Below the pieces are notes generated by a model. The model had not been told where the DNA came from, did no database searches, and saw only the letters and a list, made by a program, of their open reading frames with translations. A stretch of 7,438 bases of DNA from NCBI GenBank assembly GCA_002402325.1, contig DHFQ01000151.1, positions 8,359 through 15,796 of the forward strand. Direction: 5' to 3'. Every line of letters starts with the position of its first letter. Position 1 is the first letter of the stretch. The translations under genes and the position numbers were made by a program. The DNA is from Candidatus Aminicenantes bacterium UBA4820. GTDB lineage: Bacteria; Acidobacteriota; UBA4820. Of this stretch, positions 1 through 6,511 are shown piece by piece.

Positions 1-25
1 CCTTCGGCCTCTCGGACATCTCTCC
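1..25 (-). tRNA. tRNA-Ser, 5' fragment cut by window edge
   Basis: Read on the minus strand from position 25 down to 1, the sequence begins GGAGAGA TG TCC and continues GAGAGGCCGAAGG. This matches the acceptor 5' strand (GGAGAGA), the U8-G9 linker and the D arm typical of bacterial tRNA-Ser. The rest of the molecule, including the anticodon, lies outside the window, so the isoacceptor cannot be given. The D stem would close if the next base outside is A (TCC pairing with GGA). A tRNA-Leu is less likely because those usually start GCC or GCG. The gene is transcribed leftward, in the same direction as the operon ending at about 224. Confidence 0.75.
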
Positions 26-223
26 CGCCGATTGTATAGGATATTCTATTTTCTAAAATTATTCAAGGTGCAATTTTTCTTCAAAAAGGAAATATCTGTA
101 GCGTGAAATAGGGTTTGCAGTAACAGCCTAAGAATATCAGAAAATAGTCTACAAAATAATAAAAGGGATGGTAAGTTCCTGTTAAACAGTTCGCAGTTAA
201 TTTAATGTTTAACGCTCTAATCA
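26..223. other. Non-coding intergenic region with a small inverted repeat
   Basis: About 200 nt of AT-rich sequence lies between the tRNA-Ser 5' end and the terminator of the HIT-gene operon. I find no convincing reading frame with a ribosome binding site. Minus-strand TACAAT (31-36) sits about one helical turn before the tRNA 5' end and could be its -10 box, but I see no good -35 at the right distance. An inverted repeat lies at 179-213 and is listed separately. Confidence 0.5.
179..213. repeat. Inverted repeat, 8-bp arms
   Basis: GTTAAACA (181-188) and TGTTTAAC (206-213) are perfect inverse complements separated by 17 nt. The left arm is also part of a local palindrome, CTGTTAAACAG (179-189). 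No T tract follows in either direction, so it does not look like a terminator. Function is unknown; such short AT-rich repeats can arise by chance. Confidence 0.35.
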
Positions 224-253
224 TTTAAAAATAAAAAAGAGAGTGCATCTCTT
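224..253 (-). terminator. Rho-independent terminator of the ttcA-to-HIT operon
   Basis: On the minus strand, 17 nt after the HIT gene stop codon, AAGAGA (253-248) and TCTCTT (242-237) form a 6-bp stem around the loop TGCAC. It is followed at once by a T-rich run (TTTTTTATTTTTAAA). Position and structure fit an intrinsic terminator ending the leftward operon before the tRNA-Ser gene. The stem is short and AU-biased, so it may be only moderately efficient. Confidence 0.7.
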
Positions 254-270
254 AGCCTTTTTTCTCTTAA

Positions 271-699
271 CTATTTTTCTCCTAACTGACTTATCAATTT
301 GGAGTGTATGAAAGAAATTTCTTTTTCTGTTATCTGTCCGTAGTGAGGAGGAATTTTTAAACCAAAACCATCACCTGCAAACCTTGGAATTATATGAAGG
401 TGGAGGTGGGAAATCTCCTGTCCCGCTGCCCTTCCATCCGCAAGGTGAAAGTTTATCCCCTCACATTTTAAGGCTACAGTATTCTTCATCGCTTCAGCAA
501 TTTTCTTTCCCACTTCAGCCATCTTCCCTATAAGTTCATAAGGTATCTCTGAAAGTGATTCGTAGTGGCTTTTTGGAATCACGAGGGTATGCCCTAAATT
601 TATTGGCTTGATGTCAAGAAAGGCTATGGTTGATTCACCTTCAAAGATAACTTTAGCAGGGATTTCTGCACTTGCTATTTTACAAAATATGCAGCTCAT
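271..699 (-). CDS. HIT (histidine triad) family nucleotide hydrolase
   Basis: This is a 142-residue cytoplasmic protein of the HIT superfamily, Hint/PKCI branch. These enzymes hydrolyse nucleoside phosphoramidates and aminoacyl-adenylates; the natural substrate of most bacterial members is uncertain. The triad HLHLHIIPR is visible, with His98, His100 and His102; the middle one is the nucleophile by family knowledge. The N-terminal CIFC (Cys3, Cys6) and His45 in the KSHY segment look like the zinc site found in many bacterial members. The start at 699 is preferred over the upstream in-frame ATG at 711. GGAGG (705-709) lies 5 nt before the ATG at 699, and MxCIFCKI is the usual family N-terminus; the upstream ATG would put the ribosome binding site inside the gene. 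It is the last gene of the operon, 12 nt after the trmH stop, and is followed by a terminator. Confidence 0.93.
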   Translation of the reverse strand: MSCIFCKIASAEIPAKVIFEGESTIAFLDIKPINLGHTLVIPKSHYESLSEIPYELIGKMAEVGKKIAEAMKNTVALKCEGINFHLADGRAAGQEISHLHLHIIPRFAGDGFGLKIPPHYGQITEKEISFIHSKLISQLGEK

Positions 700-704
700 T
701 TTCA

Positions 705-709
705 CCTCC
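705..709 (-). promoter_or_regulatory. Ribosome binding site that fixes the HIT gene start
   Basis: GGAGG on the minus strand lies 5 nt before the ATG at 699. It overlaps the codons of an alternative in-frame ATG at 711, which has no such site of its own. It lies just after the trmH stop codon (712-714), which would favour re-initiation by terminating ribosomes. Confidence 0.75.
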
Positions 710-711
710 AT

Positions 712-1368
712 CTAAATTATACCACCTCTTTTTTTCACCTCTTTAAGAATTTTTTGAGAATTTGGAACACTCCTTTTTGCCCAGAGGTCAAGAAGCTCTT
801 TCTTCTCCTTTTGAGAAAGAGGAAAATTTCTTAAATTTTGATTTCTCATTAGAGAGTATAAGAAAATTCCAGCAGAGACTGAAACATTCAAACTCTTTGT
901 AAATCCAGAGTGGGGAATTGAAAAGATAATATCTGCCATTTTGATTGCCTTTTTTGTTAACCCCTGACGCTCATTTCCAAATAGAAGGGCGATAGGTCTC
1001 TTGTGTTCGTATTCGTAAGGGTCTATTCCTTCTTTAGAAGGAACAGTAGCACCAATAAGGTAATCCTCCTTTTTTAATTTTTTTATCAACTTATCAAGGT
1101 CTTTCTCTTTCTTTAATGTGACCCAGAATTCAGACCCCACAGTAATTGTCGGATTTATCTCTTCGGGATATTGTCCTAAAATATAGATATATTGCAAACC
1201 AAAACTTTCAGCACTTCTCACTACGGCAGAAAGATTATGAGTATTATAGAAATTTTCAAGAATGAGAACAATTCCCTTTGTCCTTTTTTCAAGAACCTCA
1301 ATTAACCTGTTTTTCCTTTCATCCTCCATAAAAGGAGAAAGGAGTTCAAAATCGCTCTCTTTACTCAA
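712..1368 (-). CDS. trmH: TrmH-family (SpoU) RNA 2'-O-ribose methyltransferase
   Basis: This 218-residue SPOUT-class enzyme transfers a methyl group from S-adenosylmethionine to a ribose 2'-OH. It most resembles TrmH, which makes Gm18 in the tRNA D loop. The three SpoU motifs are present: THNLSAVVRSAESFG (43-57) with the invariant Asn45 and the catalytic-type Arg51; LLFGNERQGL near 128-137; and the C-terminal IPHSGFTKSLNVSVSAG, which forms the trefoil-knot SAM site. An N-terminal helix (ERKNRLIEVLEKRT) and a C-terminal basic helix also fit TrmH. The start is TTG at 1368. No other in-frame start exists before Met14, and the extra N-terminal residues (FELLSPFMEDER) resemble those of Bacteroidetes-type TrmH proteins as I recall them. 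It begins 1 nt after the stop of the exported-protein gene and has only a weak ribosome binding site, so translational coupling is likely. Target position (Gm18 or other) is inferred, not shown. Confidence 0.85.
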   Translation of the reverse strand: MSKESDFELLSPFMEDERKNRLIEVLEKRTKGIVLILENFYNTHNLSAVVRSAESFGLQYIYILGQYPEEINPTITVGSEFWVTLKKEKDLDKLIKKLKKEDYLIGATVPSKEGIDPYEYEHKRPIALLFGNERQGLTKKAIKMADIIFSIPHSGFTKSLNVSVSAGIFLYSLMRNQNLRNFPLSQKEKKELLDLWAKRSVPNSQKILKEVKKRGGII

Positions 1369-1369
1369 A

Positions 1370-1798
1370 TTACTCTGTTTCTACAGTTAAATAGAAATAT
1401 TTCGCCTTATCAATTTTTGACCTTACATTTGAAAAGACTATGGTTGCCTTTTCTTCTTTTCCGCCCTTTGTGTGAACGAACCTTGATGAAGTTGTCCCGC
1501 AGGCAACAAGGTTATTCTCATCATCAAAAAGGGCAAGAGCCAACTTGACTTTCAACGGAACATCGCCGTAATTTTTAAAATCTATTATTGCCTGAGGAAG
1601 TCCTTTTATATCAAGTTTTTTTGGCCCTATGTATGAAGGAAACTCAAATTTTATATCTTGAACAACCACAGGTTTAGGGCCCTCCTCAATTCTTATCCAT
1701 TTTCCTACTTCAAGGTCGTATTTCTTGCAGAAAAATTCTCCAAAAAATGGAAGGGTAAAAATGGTTAGAACTAAGAACAACACCAAAATCTTTTTCAT
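1370..1798 (-). CDS. Small exported protein of unknown function
   Basis: I do not recognise this 142-residue protein. It begins with a clear signal peptide: two lysines, then a hydrophobic stretch (residues 4-19, ILVLFLVLTIFTLPFF), with possible cleavage near Gly20. Cys24 follows GEFF and does not fit a lipobox, so it is probably not a lipoprotein. The mature part has alternating hydrophobic residues (VVVQDIKFEF, PQAIIDFKNYG, PLKVKLALALFDD) that suggest a single beta-sandwich domain of the Ig-like or FxLYD kind; this is inference. It has two cysteines (24 and 100). The start is well supported: AAGGAGG (1803-1809) lies 4 nt before the ATG, and the ATG overlaps the ttcA stop as ATGA. The trmH TTG start lies 1 nt after its stop, so it is embedded in an RNA-modification operon with no obvious functional link. 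Confidence 0.85.
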   Translation of the reverse strand: MKKILVLFLVLTIFTLPFFGEFFCKKYDLEVGKWIRIEEGPKPVVVQDIKFEFPSYIGPKKLDIKGLPQAIIDFKNYGDVPLKVKLALALFDDENNLVACGTTSSRFVHTKGGKEEKATIVFSNVRSKIDKAKYFYLTVETE

Positions 1799-2595
1799 AA
1801 CTCCTCCTTATCTTTAATTTTTTCATCATCAAAATTGTGCCATTTAGTATCCGCAAGGTATCTTGGCTCAAGATTTTTCATTGCACTCAAAGCGGACATC
1901 CGTGCCTTTGGATATCTTTTTGAAATTTCATCAACGAGTTTCTTCATCTCCATCCTTTCACCCTGCTTGTCGCAGGCTATAAAACAGGCGCAGTCAATTA
2001 TCGGAAATTGCGCCTCCTTAGATAATTGTTTTACCATTATTTCGGGTATGTAGTAAAGGGGTCTTATCAAAACCACCTTTCCATTTTCTGCAAGAAGTTT
2101 TGGCGGCATACCCTTTAAAGAGCCTTGAAAGAAGAAGTTTATGAGTAAGGTTTCAACTGCGTCATCCAGATGATGCCCCAAAGCAAGTTTGTTGCACCCA
2201 AGTTTTATACAGGCGTTGTAGAGATATGCCCTCCTCAACCTTGCACAGAATGCGCAAGGGTAACTTCCCTCCCTCAATTTCTCTTTTACAATATCAATTA
2301 TTTCTGTTCTTTCAAGATGGAACTTTACTCCAACATTTTCAGCAAAATCTCTTATTTTCTCCCACTCGTAATACTTGTTTCCGCTATGAGATGTCAAAGC
2401 GATTATCTCAAATTTAACTGGGGAATGTTTTTTTATCTCATTTAAAAGAAGAAGCATAGTGTAGGAATCTTTTCCTCCCGAAAGACCAACAGCAATTTTA
2501 TCCCCCTTTTCAATCATCTTAAAGTCTTTTATTGCCTTTCCAACCTTCGCCAGAAGAACCGTTTTTAACCTTTTCCCTTTTGCAATTTTTATCAT
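1795..2595 (-). CDS. ttcA: tRNA 2-thiocytidine biosynthesis protein TtcA
   Basis: This 266-residue cytoplasmic enzyme belongs to the PP-loop ATPase superfamily. By family knowledge TtcA activates C32 of certain tRNAs with ATP and thiolates it to s2C, using a [4Fe-4S] cluster. The PP-loop SGGKDS is at 39-44. The cluster cysteines fit Cys114 and Cys117 (YPCAFCARLRR) and Cys202 (PIIDCAC); two further cysteines, 204 and 208, follow. Other TtcA signatures are LALGHHLDDAVETL (137-150), MPPKL (163-167) and IRPLYY. The C-terminal SAMKNLEPRYLADTKWHNF matches the E. coli TtcA ending in outline. Length is slightly below that of E. coli TtcA. AAAGG lies about 8-9 nt before the ATG. It is the first gene of the leftward operon, divergent from lon, and overlaps the next gene by 4 nt. 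A relative acting on another tRNA base (TtuA-like) is less likely given the close match to TtcA motifs. Confidence 0.9.
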   Translation of the reverse strand: MIKIAKGKRLKTVLLAKVGKAIKDFKMIEKGDKIAVGLSGGKDSYTMLLLLNEIKKHSPVKFEIIALTSHSGNKYYEWEKIRDFAENVGVKFHLERTEIIDIVKEKLREGSYPCAFCARLRRAYLYNACIKLGCNKLALGHHLDDAVETLLINFFFQGSLKGMPPKLLAENGKVVLIRPLYYIPEIMVKQLSKEAQFPIIDCACFIACDKQGERMEMKKLVDEISKRYPKARMSALSAMKNLEPRYLADTKWHNFDDEKIKDKEEL

Positions 2596-2654
2596 AGGAC
2601 TTGCCTTTCATCCTTAAAAAATGTATCTTATACATTTAAGGAGAAATTAGCAAT
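2596..2654. promoter_or_regulatory. Divergent promoter region between ttcA and lon
   Basis: Only 59 nt separate the two start codons, so both promoters must overlap here or lie inside the opposite gene. For lon, TTGCCT (2601-2606) and TATCTT (2624-2629) are 17 nt apart. For ttcA, minus-strand TTGCTA (2653-2648) and TATAAG (2632-2627) are 15 nt apart. These are imperfect matches to the sigma-70 consensus and neither start point is proven. The two -10 boxes overlap, so the two promoters could compete. The large inverted repeat at 2612-2641 covers both. Confidence 0.45.
2612..2641. repeat. 30-nt inverted repeat covering the lon/ttcA promoters and lon Shine-Dalgarno
   Basis: The right arm ATACATTTAAGG (2630-2641) has a perfect inverse complement in the left arm, CCTTAAA then TGTAT, interrupted only by three extra A (2619-2621). 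The centre is CTT (2627-2629). The right arm contains most of the lon Shine-Dalgarno AAGGAG (2638-2643). As DNA it could be an operator for a dimeric regulator shared by both genes. As RNA it could fold in the lon leader and cover the ribosome binding site, if transcription starts upstream of it. I do not recognise it as a known operator such as the HrcA CIRCE element. Confidence 0.6.
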
Positions 2655-4988
2655 ATGTCAGAAGAAATTTTAAAACCGTCTATTGAAGAAAAACCCGTAG
2701 TTCCGGTACTACCCTTGAGGAATACCATACTCTATCCTTCTATAATTATGCCCCTTGCCGTTGGGAGAGAAAAATCTTTAAAAGCTTTAGAGCAGGCAAC
2801 AAGAGAAGATGGGCTTATATTTGTTGTTTCTCAAAAAGATGGAGATGTTGAAGACCCAACTCCTCAAGATATTTATCAGGTTGGCGTAGTTGCAAAACTT
2901 TTAAGACTAATGAGGAACTCCCCGACCAACCTTGCCGTTGTTGTTCAAGGACAGGGAAAAGCAAAAATAGTTGAGATAACCGCTACAGAACCCTATATTG
3001 AGGCAAGGATTGAATTTTTACAAAATACCGAAGAGAGTGGAATAGAAGTTGATGCCTTAAGAAAGAATATAGTTATGCAGTATGAAAAATTTGCTACACT
3101 TACTGGCTCAATCCCGCAGGAACAGGTTGAACAGCTCAGAAACTACACAGACCCAAACAAACTTATTGATACCATTGCATTCAACTTTCCAATTTCTCTT
3201 TCTGAAAAACAACTGATTCTTGAGGAAACCGACACTTTGAAAAGGATGAAACTCTTTTTGAGCATTCTTGTAAGGGAACTTCAGGTTGTAGAAATTGGTA
3301 GCAAAATACAAAACGAAGTTATGGATAGTGTTCAGAAATCCCAGAAGGATTATTTTCTCAAAGAGCAGATAAAGGCGATTCAGAAGGAGTTGGGAGAGGA
3401 TTCCCACGAAAAGGAACTTGAGGAACTTAAGGAGAAGATACTTAAGGCAAAGATGCCAAAAGATGTTGAGGAGGTAGCCTTAAAGGAATTTAACAGGCTC
3501 TCAATGATGCACCCTTCCGCTGCTGAATACAGTGTGTCTATGACATACCTTGATTGGCTTATTGAACTTCCATGGAGTAAAACCACAAAAGATAGATTGG
3601 ATATAAAAAGGGCACAAAAAATACTTGATGAAGACCACTACGGTTTAAAAAAAGTAAAAGACAGGATAATAGAATATCTCGCAGTCCAACAACTCAAAAA
3701 AGATTTAAAGGGTCCTATCCTTTGCCTCGTTGGACCACCGGGTGTTGGGAAAACGAGTCTTGGTAGATCAATTGCAAAATCGCTTGGAAGAAAGTTTGTA
3801 AGGATGAGCCTTGGCGGAATAAAAGATGAGGCTGAAATCAGGGGGCATAGAAGAACCTATGTTGCAGCACTTCCTGGAAGAATAATTCAGGGAATTAGAA
3901 AGGCGGGAAGTAAAAATGCTGTCTTTATGCTTGATGAGATTGACAAGGTTGGAATGGACTTCAGAGGCGATCCAACATCAGCCCTTCTTGAAGTTTTAGA
4001 CCCTGAACAAAATTTCTCGTTTTCTGACCATTATCTTGAAGTTCCTTTTGATTTAAGTCAGACTATGTTCATCACGACAGCAAACATTCTTGATACCATA
4101 CCAGCACCTCTTCTTGATAGGACAGAAGTTATTAGACTCCCCGGTTATACTGAAGATGAAAAAGTTCACATTGCAACAGACCATCTTATTCCAAGGGTTC
4201 TCGAAAATCATGGGCTAAAAAAGAAGGACATTGAATTTAAAGAAGAGGCATTAAGAACAATAATCACTGAATATACGAGAGAAGCGGGAGTAAGAAATCT
4301 TGAACGACAACTCTCAACAGTATGCAGAAAGGTCGCTAAAGAGAGGGTTTCAGGCAATAAGAAAAAAGCGATAATCGATACAAACAAAGTAAGAGAATAT
4401 CTTGGAATGCAACAGGTCTTTCTTGATACAAGGGAGAGAATTGATATGCCTGGGGTTGCAACAGGGCTTGCCTGGACTCCTTACGGTGGAGAGATTTTGT
4501 TCATCGAATCCACGATGATGAAAGGAAAGGGTAATCTTCTTTTGACAGGACAACTTGGCGATGTGATGAAAGAATCCGCTCAGGCTGCACTATCGTGGAT
4601 TAAATCTCACGCATCAGAACTTGGAATTGATGAGAACCTCTTTTCCGAAAAAGACATTCATCTTCATGTTCCAGCGGGGGCAACTCCAAAGGATGGTCCT
4701 TCAGCAGGAGTTGCAATCGTTTCGAGCCTCACATCACTTTTAAGCAATAGACTTGTAAGAGATGACATCGCTATGACGGGAGAAATATCCCTTGTTGGAA
4801 AGGTTCTTCCAATTGGAGGAGTAAAAGAAAAGGTTCTTGCGGCAAAAAGGGCGCAAATTTATGAAGTTATACTTCCCGATAAAAATCAGGGCGACCTTGA
4901 AGACTTAACCGAAGAGGCAAAAAAAGATATGAAATTCTACTTTGTCAAAGACATTAACACAGTTCTGGAAATAGCCTTGAAGAAATAA
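2655..4988 (+). CDS. lon: ATP-dependent protease Lon (LonA type)
   Basis: This 777-residue protein is a full-length LonA, the cytosolic AAA+ protease that degrades misfolded and short-lived regulatory proteins as a homohexamer. Domains in order: the N-terminal substrate-binding domain (about 14-208, starting PVVPVLPLRNTILYPS); a coiled-coil linker rich in Lys and Glu (about 222-275); the AAA+ module with Walker A GPPGVGKTS (360-368) and Walker B VFMLDEID (423-430); and the C-terminal protease domain with nucleophile Ser683 (PKDGPSAG) and Lys724 (IGGVKEK), the Ser-Lys dyad. There is no membrane segment, so it is not the archaeal-type LonB. AAGGAG (2638-2643) lies 11 nt before the ATG. It diverges from ttcA and converges with thiC, so it is probably monocistronic. 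Lon is heat-inducible in many bacteria; here the inverted repeat over its start region is the obvious candidate control site. Confidence 0.97.
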   Translation: MSEEILKPSIEEKPVVPVLPLRNTILYPSIIMPLAVGREKSLKALEQATREDGLIFVVSQKDGDVEDPTPQDIYQVGVVAKLLRLMRNSPTNLAVVVQGQGKAKIVEITATEPYIEARIEFLQNTEESGIEVDALRKNIVMQYEKFATLTGSIPQEQVEQLRNYTDPNKLIDTIAFNFPISLSEKQLILEETDTLKRMKLFLSILVRELQVVEIGSKIQNEVMDSVQKSQKDYFLKEQIKAIQKELGEDSHEKELEELKEKILKAKMPKDVEEVALKEFNRLSMMHPSAAEYSVSMTYLDWLIELPWSKTTKDRLDIKRAQKILDEDHYGLKKVKDRIIEYLAVQQLKKDLKGPILCLVGPPGVGKTSLGRSIAKSLGRKFVRMSLGGIKDEAEIRGHRRTYVAALPGRIIQGIRKAGSKNAVFMLDEIDKVGMDFRGDPTSALLEVLDPEQNFSFSDHYLEVPFDLSQTMFITTANILDTIPAPLLDRTEVIRLPGYTEDEKVHIATDHLIPRVLENHGLKKKDIEFKEEALRTIITEYTREAGVRNLERQLSTVCRKVAKERVSGNKKKAIIDTNKVREYLGMQQVFLDTRERIDMPGVATGLAWTPYGGEILFIESTMMKGKGNLLLTGQLGDVMKESAQAALSWIKSHASELGIDENLFSEKDIHLHVPAGATPKDGPSAGVAIVSSLTSLLSNRLVRDDIAMTGEISLVGKVLPIGGVKEKVLAAKRAQIYEVILPDKNQGDLEDLTEEAKKDMKFYFVKDINTVLEIALKK

Positions 4989-5014
4989 ATCAAGTAGATT
5001 CTTTTATTTTTTTT
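4976..5014 (+). terminator. Possible weak lon terminator overlapping the end of thiC
   Basis: CTTGA (4976-4980) and TCAAG (4990-4994) can form a 5-bp stem with a 9-nt loop containing the lon stop codon. A T-rich run (5000-5014, with eight consecutive T) follows after 5 nt. The stem is short and the gap to the T run is longer than usual, so this is a weak candidate. The T run is also the antisense of the last codons of thiC. Because lon and thiC are 1 nt apart, any lon terminator must lie inside coding sequence. Confidence 0.3.
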
Positions 5015-6471
5015 ACCATTTTCATCGGACAGTAGTCGGGCCCACACATTGAGCAGTAGTTTTCATTTTCACTTAGAGGTTTTCCACTTCTTGAAAAATA
5101 ATCGTATACCCTCTCCCTATCGAGGCAAAGGTTGAACTGGTCTTCCCATCTAAAATCTGCCCTCGCCTTTGACATTTGAAGATCCCAGTTTATTGCCATT
5201 TTGTTTCCCCTCGCAACATCGGCAGAATGGACAGCAATTTTGTGGGCAATTATCCCCTCTTTAACATCTTCGAGTTGGGGAAGCCCGAGATGCTCCTTTG
5301 GTGTAACATAGCAAATCATCGATGCACCATAAAATGCCATCAAAGCTCCACCTATGGAAGAAGTTATGTGGTCTCTCCCCATTCCAATGTCAGTTACAAG
5401 CGGACCTAATGTGTAAAAGGGAGCATCAAAACAATATTTTTTCTCAAGTTCAATATTTTCTTCAATTAAATTTATCGGAATGTGTCCTGGGCCTTCTATC
5501 ATAACCTGCACATTTTTCTCCCACGCCAATTTAGTGAGTTCTCCAAGCGTTTTTAATTCTGAAAATTGGGATTCATCGTTTGCATCAGCAATTGATCCTG
5601 GCCTTAAACCATCTCCGAGCGAGATGGCAATATCATATTTTGCAAGAATTTCAAGAATTTCATCAAAATTGGTGTAAAGAAAATTCTCCTTTTGGGTGTT
5701 ACACATCCACATCGCAATTATTGACCCGCCCCTTGAGACTATCCCCGTTGTCCTTTTAAAAGCCTTTTCAAGGTTATTCTTGAGTATTCCAGAATGGATA
5801 GTGAAATAGTCGACACCCTGTTCGGCTTGCTCAATCAGAACATCCTTAAAAATTGCAAAATCAAGATTTTCAATCTTCTTTTGACACCTTTCAAAAGTTT
5901 CGTAAATTGGAACAGTTCCAATCGGCACAGGGGATTTTCTTACTATATTTTCTCTTATTTTGTAAAGGTTTCCTCCCGTTGAAAGATCCATAACAGTATC
6001 CGCACCAAATCTTATTGATGCTTTCAACTTTTCAACTTCACAATTTTCATCAGCCACAATTTCCGAACTTCCAATATTGGCATTTATTTTGACAAGAAAT
6101 TGTGAGCCTATTATCATTGGTTCGCTTTCAGGATGGTTCATATTTGCAGGAATGATCGCCCTTCCTTTAGCAACCTCTTTTCTTACAAATTCTTTATCTA
6201 CTCCCTCTCTTAATGCAACAAACTCCATCTCCTCAGTAATTATGCCCATCTTTGCAAAAGCCATCTGTGTTGGGTTTTTTAAATCTTTTCTTTTTTCAAT
6301 CCACTCTTTCCTTATTTTCTTTAATTCAGGGTTTTCATCATAGAAATAACCACCGCTCGTGTCGTAAAGTTGAACCGTTTCCCCGTTTGAAAGGGAGATT
6401 TCCTTAAATGGGACTTTTAATCCACGCTCACTTTCTTTGTAAATTTTTCTAACTTTTTCACTTCCGACCAT
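4990..6471 (-). CDS. thiC: Phosphomethylpyrimidine synthase ThiC
   Basis: ThiC is a radical-SAM enzyme that rearranges aminoimidazole ribotide to HMP-phosphate, the pyrimidine part of thiamine. The 493-residue protein has the C-terminal cluster motif CxxCxxxxC (Cys473, Cys476, Cys481) that is characteristic of ThiC. Other core segments are NPTQMAFAKMGIITEEMEFVA (66-85, given here only as a landmark), GTVPIYE (185-191), DYFTIHSGI (221-229), EGPGHIPI and TDIGMGRDHITSSIGG. Length is between the short form (about 430) and the long proteobacterial form (about 600 or more). The N-terminal LYDTSG part (35-40) of the long form is present, but the segment that normally separates it from the TQM core is missing. 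GGAGG (6477-6481) lies 5 nt before the ATG and takes part in a riboswitch hairpin. Expression is therefore likely turned down by TPP. No other thiamine biosynthesis gene lies in the window. Confidence 0.97.
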   Translation of the reverse strand: MVGSEKVRKIYKESERGLKVPFKEISLSNGETVQLYDTSGGYFYDENPELKKIRKEWIEKRKDLKNPTQMAFAKMGIITEEMEFVALREGVDKEFVRKEVAKGRAIIPANMNHPESEPMIIGSQFLVKINANIGSSEIVADENCEVEKLKASIRFGADTVMDLSTGGNLYKIRENIVRKSPVPIGTVPIYETFERCQKKIENLDFAIFKDVLIEQAEQGVDYFTIHSGILKNNLEKAFKRTTGIVSRGGSIIAMWMCNTQKENFLYTNFDEILEILAKYDIAISLGDGLRPGSIADANDESQFSELKTLGELTKLAWEKNVQVMIEGPGHIPINLIEENIELEKKYCFDAPFYTLGPLVTDIGMGRDHITSSIGGALMAFYGASMICYVTPKEHLGLPQLEDVKEGIIAHKIAVHSADVARGNKMAINWDLQMSKARADFRWEDQFNLCLDRERVYDYFSRSGKPLSENENYCSMCGPDYCPMKMVKKIKEST

Positions 6472-6476
6472 TTTTA

Positions 6477-6511
6477 CCTCCTTTAAAAGGAGGCAATCAA
6501 AATGACTGCCT
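6477..6511 (-). promoter_or_regulatory. Expression platform of the TPP riboswitch: alternative hairpins over the thiC ribosome binding site
   Basis: On the minus strand two hairpins compete. The sequestering hairpin pairs CCTCCTT (6493-6487) with AAGGAGG (6483-6477), hiding the thiC Shine-Dalgarno. The alternative hairpin pairs AGGCAGTC (6511-6504) with GATTGCCT (6498-6491) around the loop ATTTT. They share 6491-6493, so they cannot both form fully. The alternative hairpin also uses 6507-6511, which is the 3' strand of aptamer stem P1. Inferred logic: with TPP bound, P1 forms, the sequestering hairpin forms and translation stops; without TPP, the alternative hairpin frees the site. No T run follows either hairpin, so a terminator mechanism is unlikely. 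Confidence 0.75.

Noticed and set aside
700..711. Alternative start of the HIT gene at the ATG at 711, adding four residues
   Set aside because: The GGAGG site lies inside those four codons and is well spaced for the ATG at 699, and the family N-terminus starts at MSCIFCKI.
1327..1329. ATG (Met14) as the start of trmH
   Set aside because: The sequence before it is CTCC-rich with no ribosome binding site, and the upstream residues resemble the N-terminal extension of related TrmH proteins; TTG at 1368 is preferred.
1835..2445. Plus-strand open frames opposite ttcA
   Set aside because: They are shadows of the clear ttcA gene, with no motifs or ribosome binding sites.
3108..4553. Minus-strand open frames opposite lon
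   Set aside because: They lie inside lon, whose domains are intact throughout, and show no family features.
5176..6343. Plus-strand open frames opposite thiC
   Set aside because: They are antisense shadows of the intact thiC gene, with no supporting motifs.
6477..6493. The CCTCC/GGAGG hairpin as a Rho-independent terminator
   Set aside because: It is followed by AAAATG and the coding sequence rather than a T run; it contains the thiC ribosome binding site, so it is better read as a sequestering hairpin.
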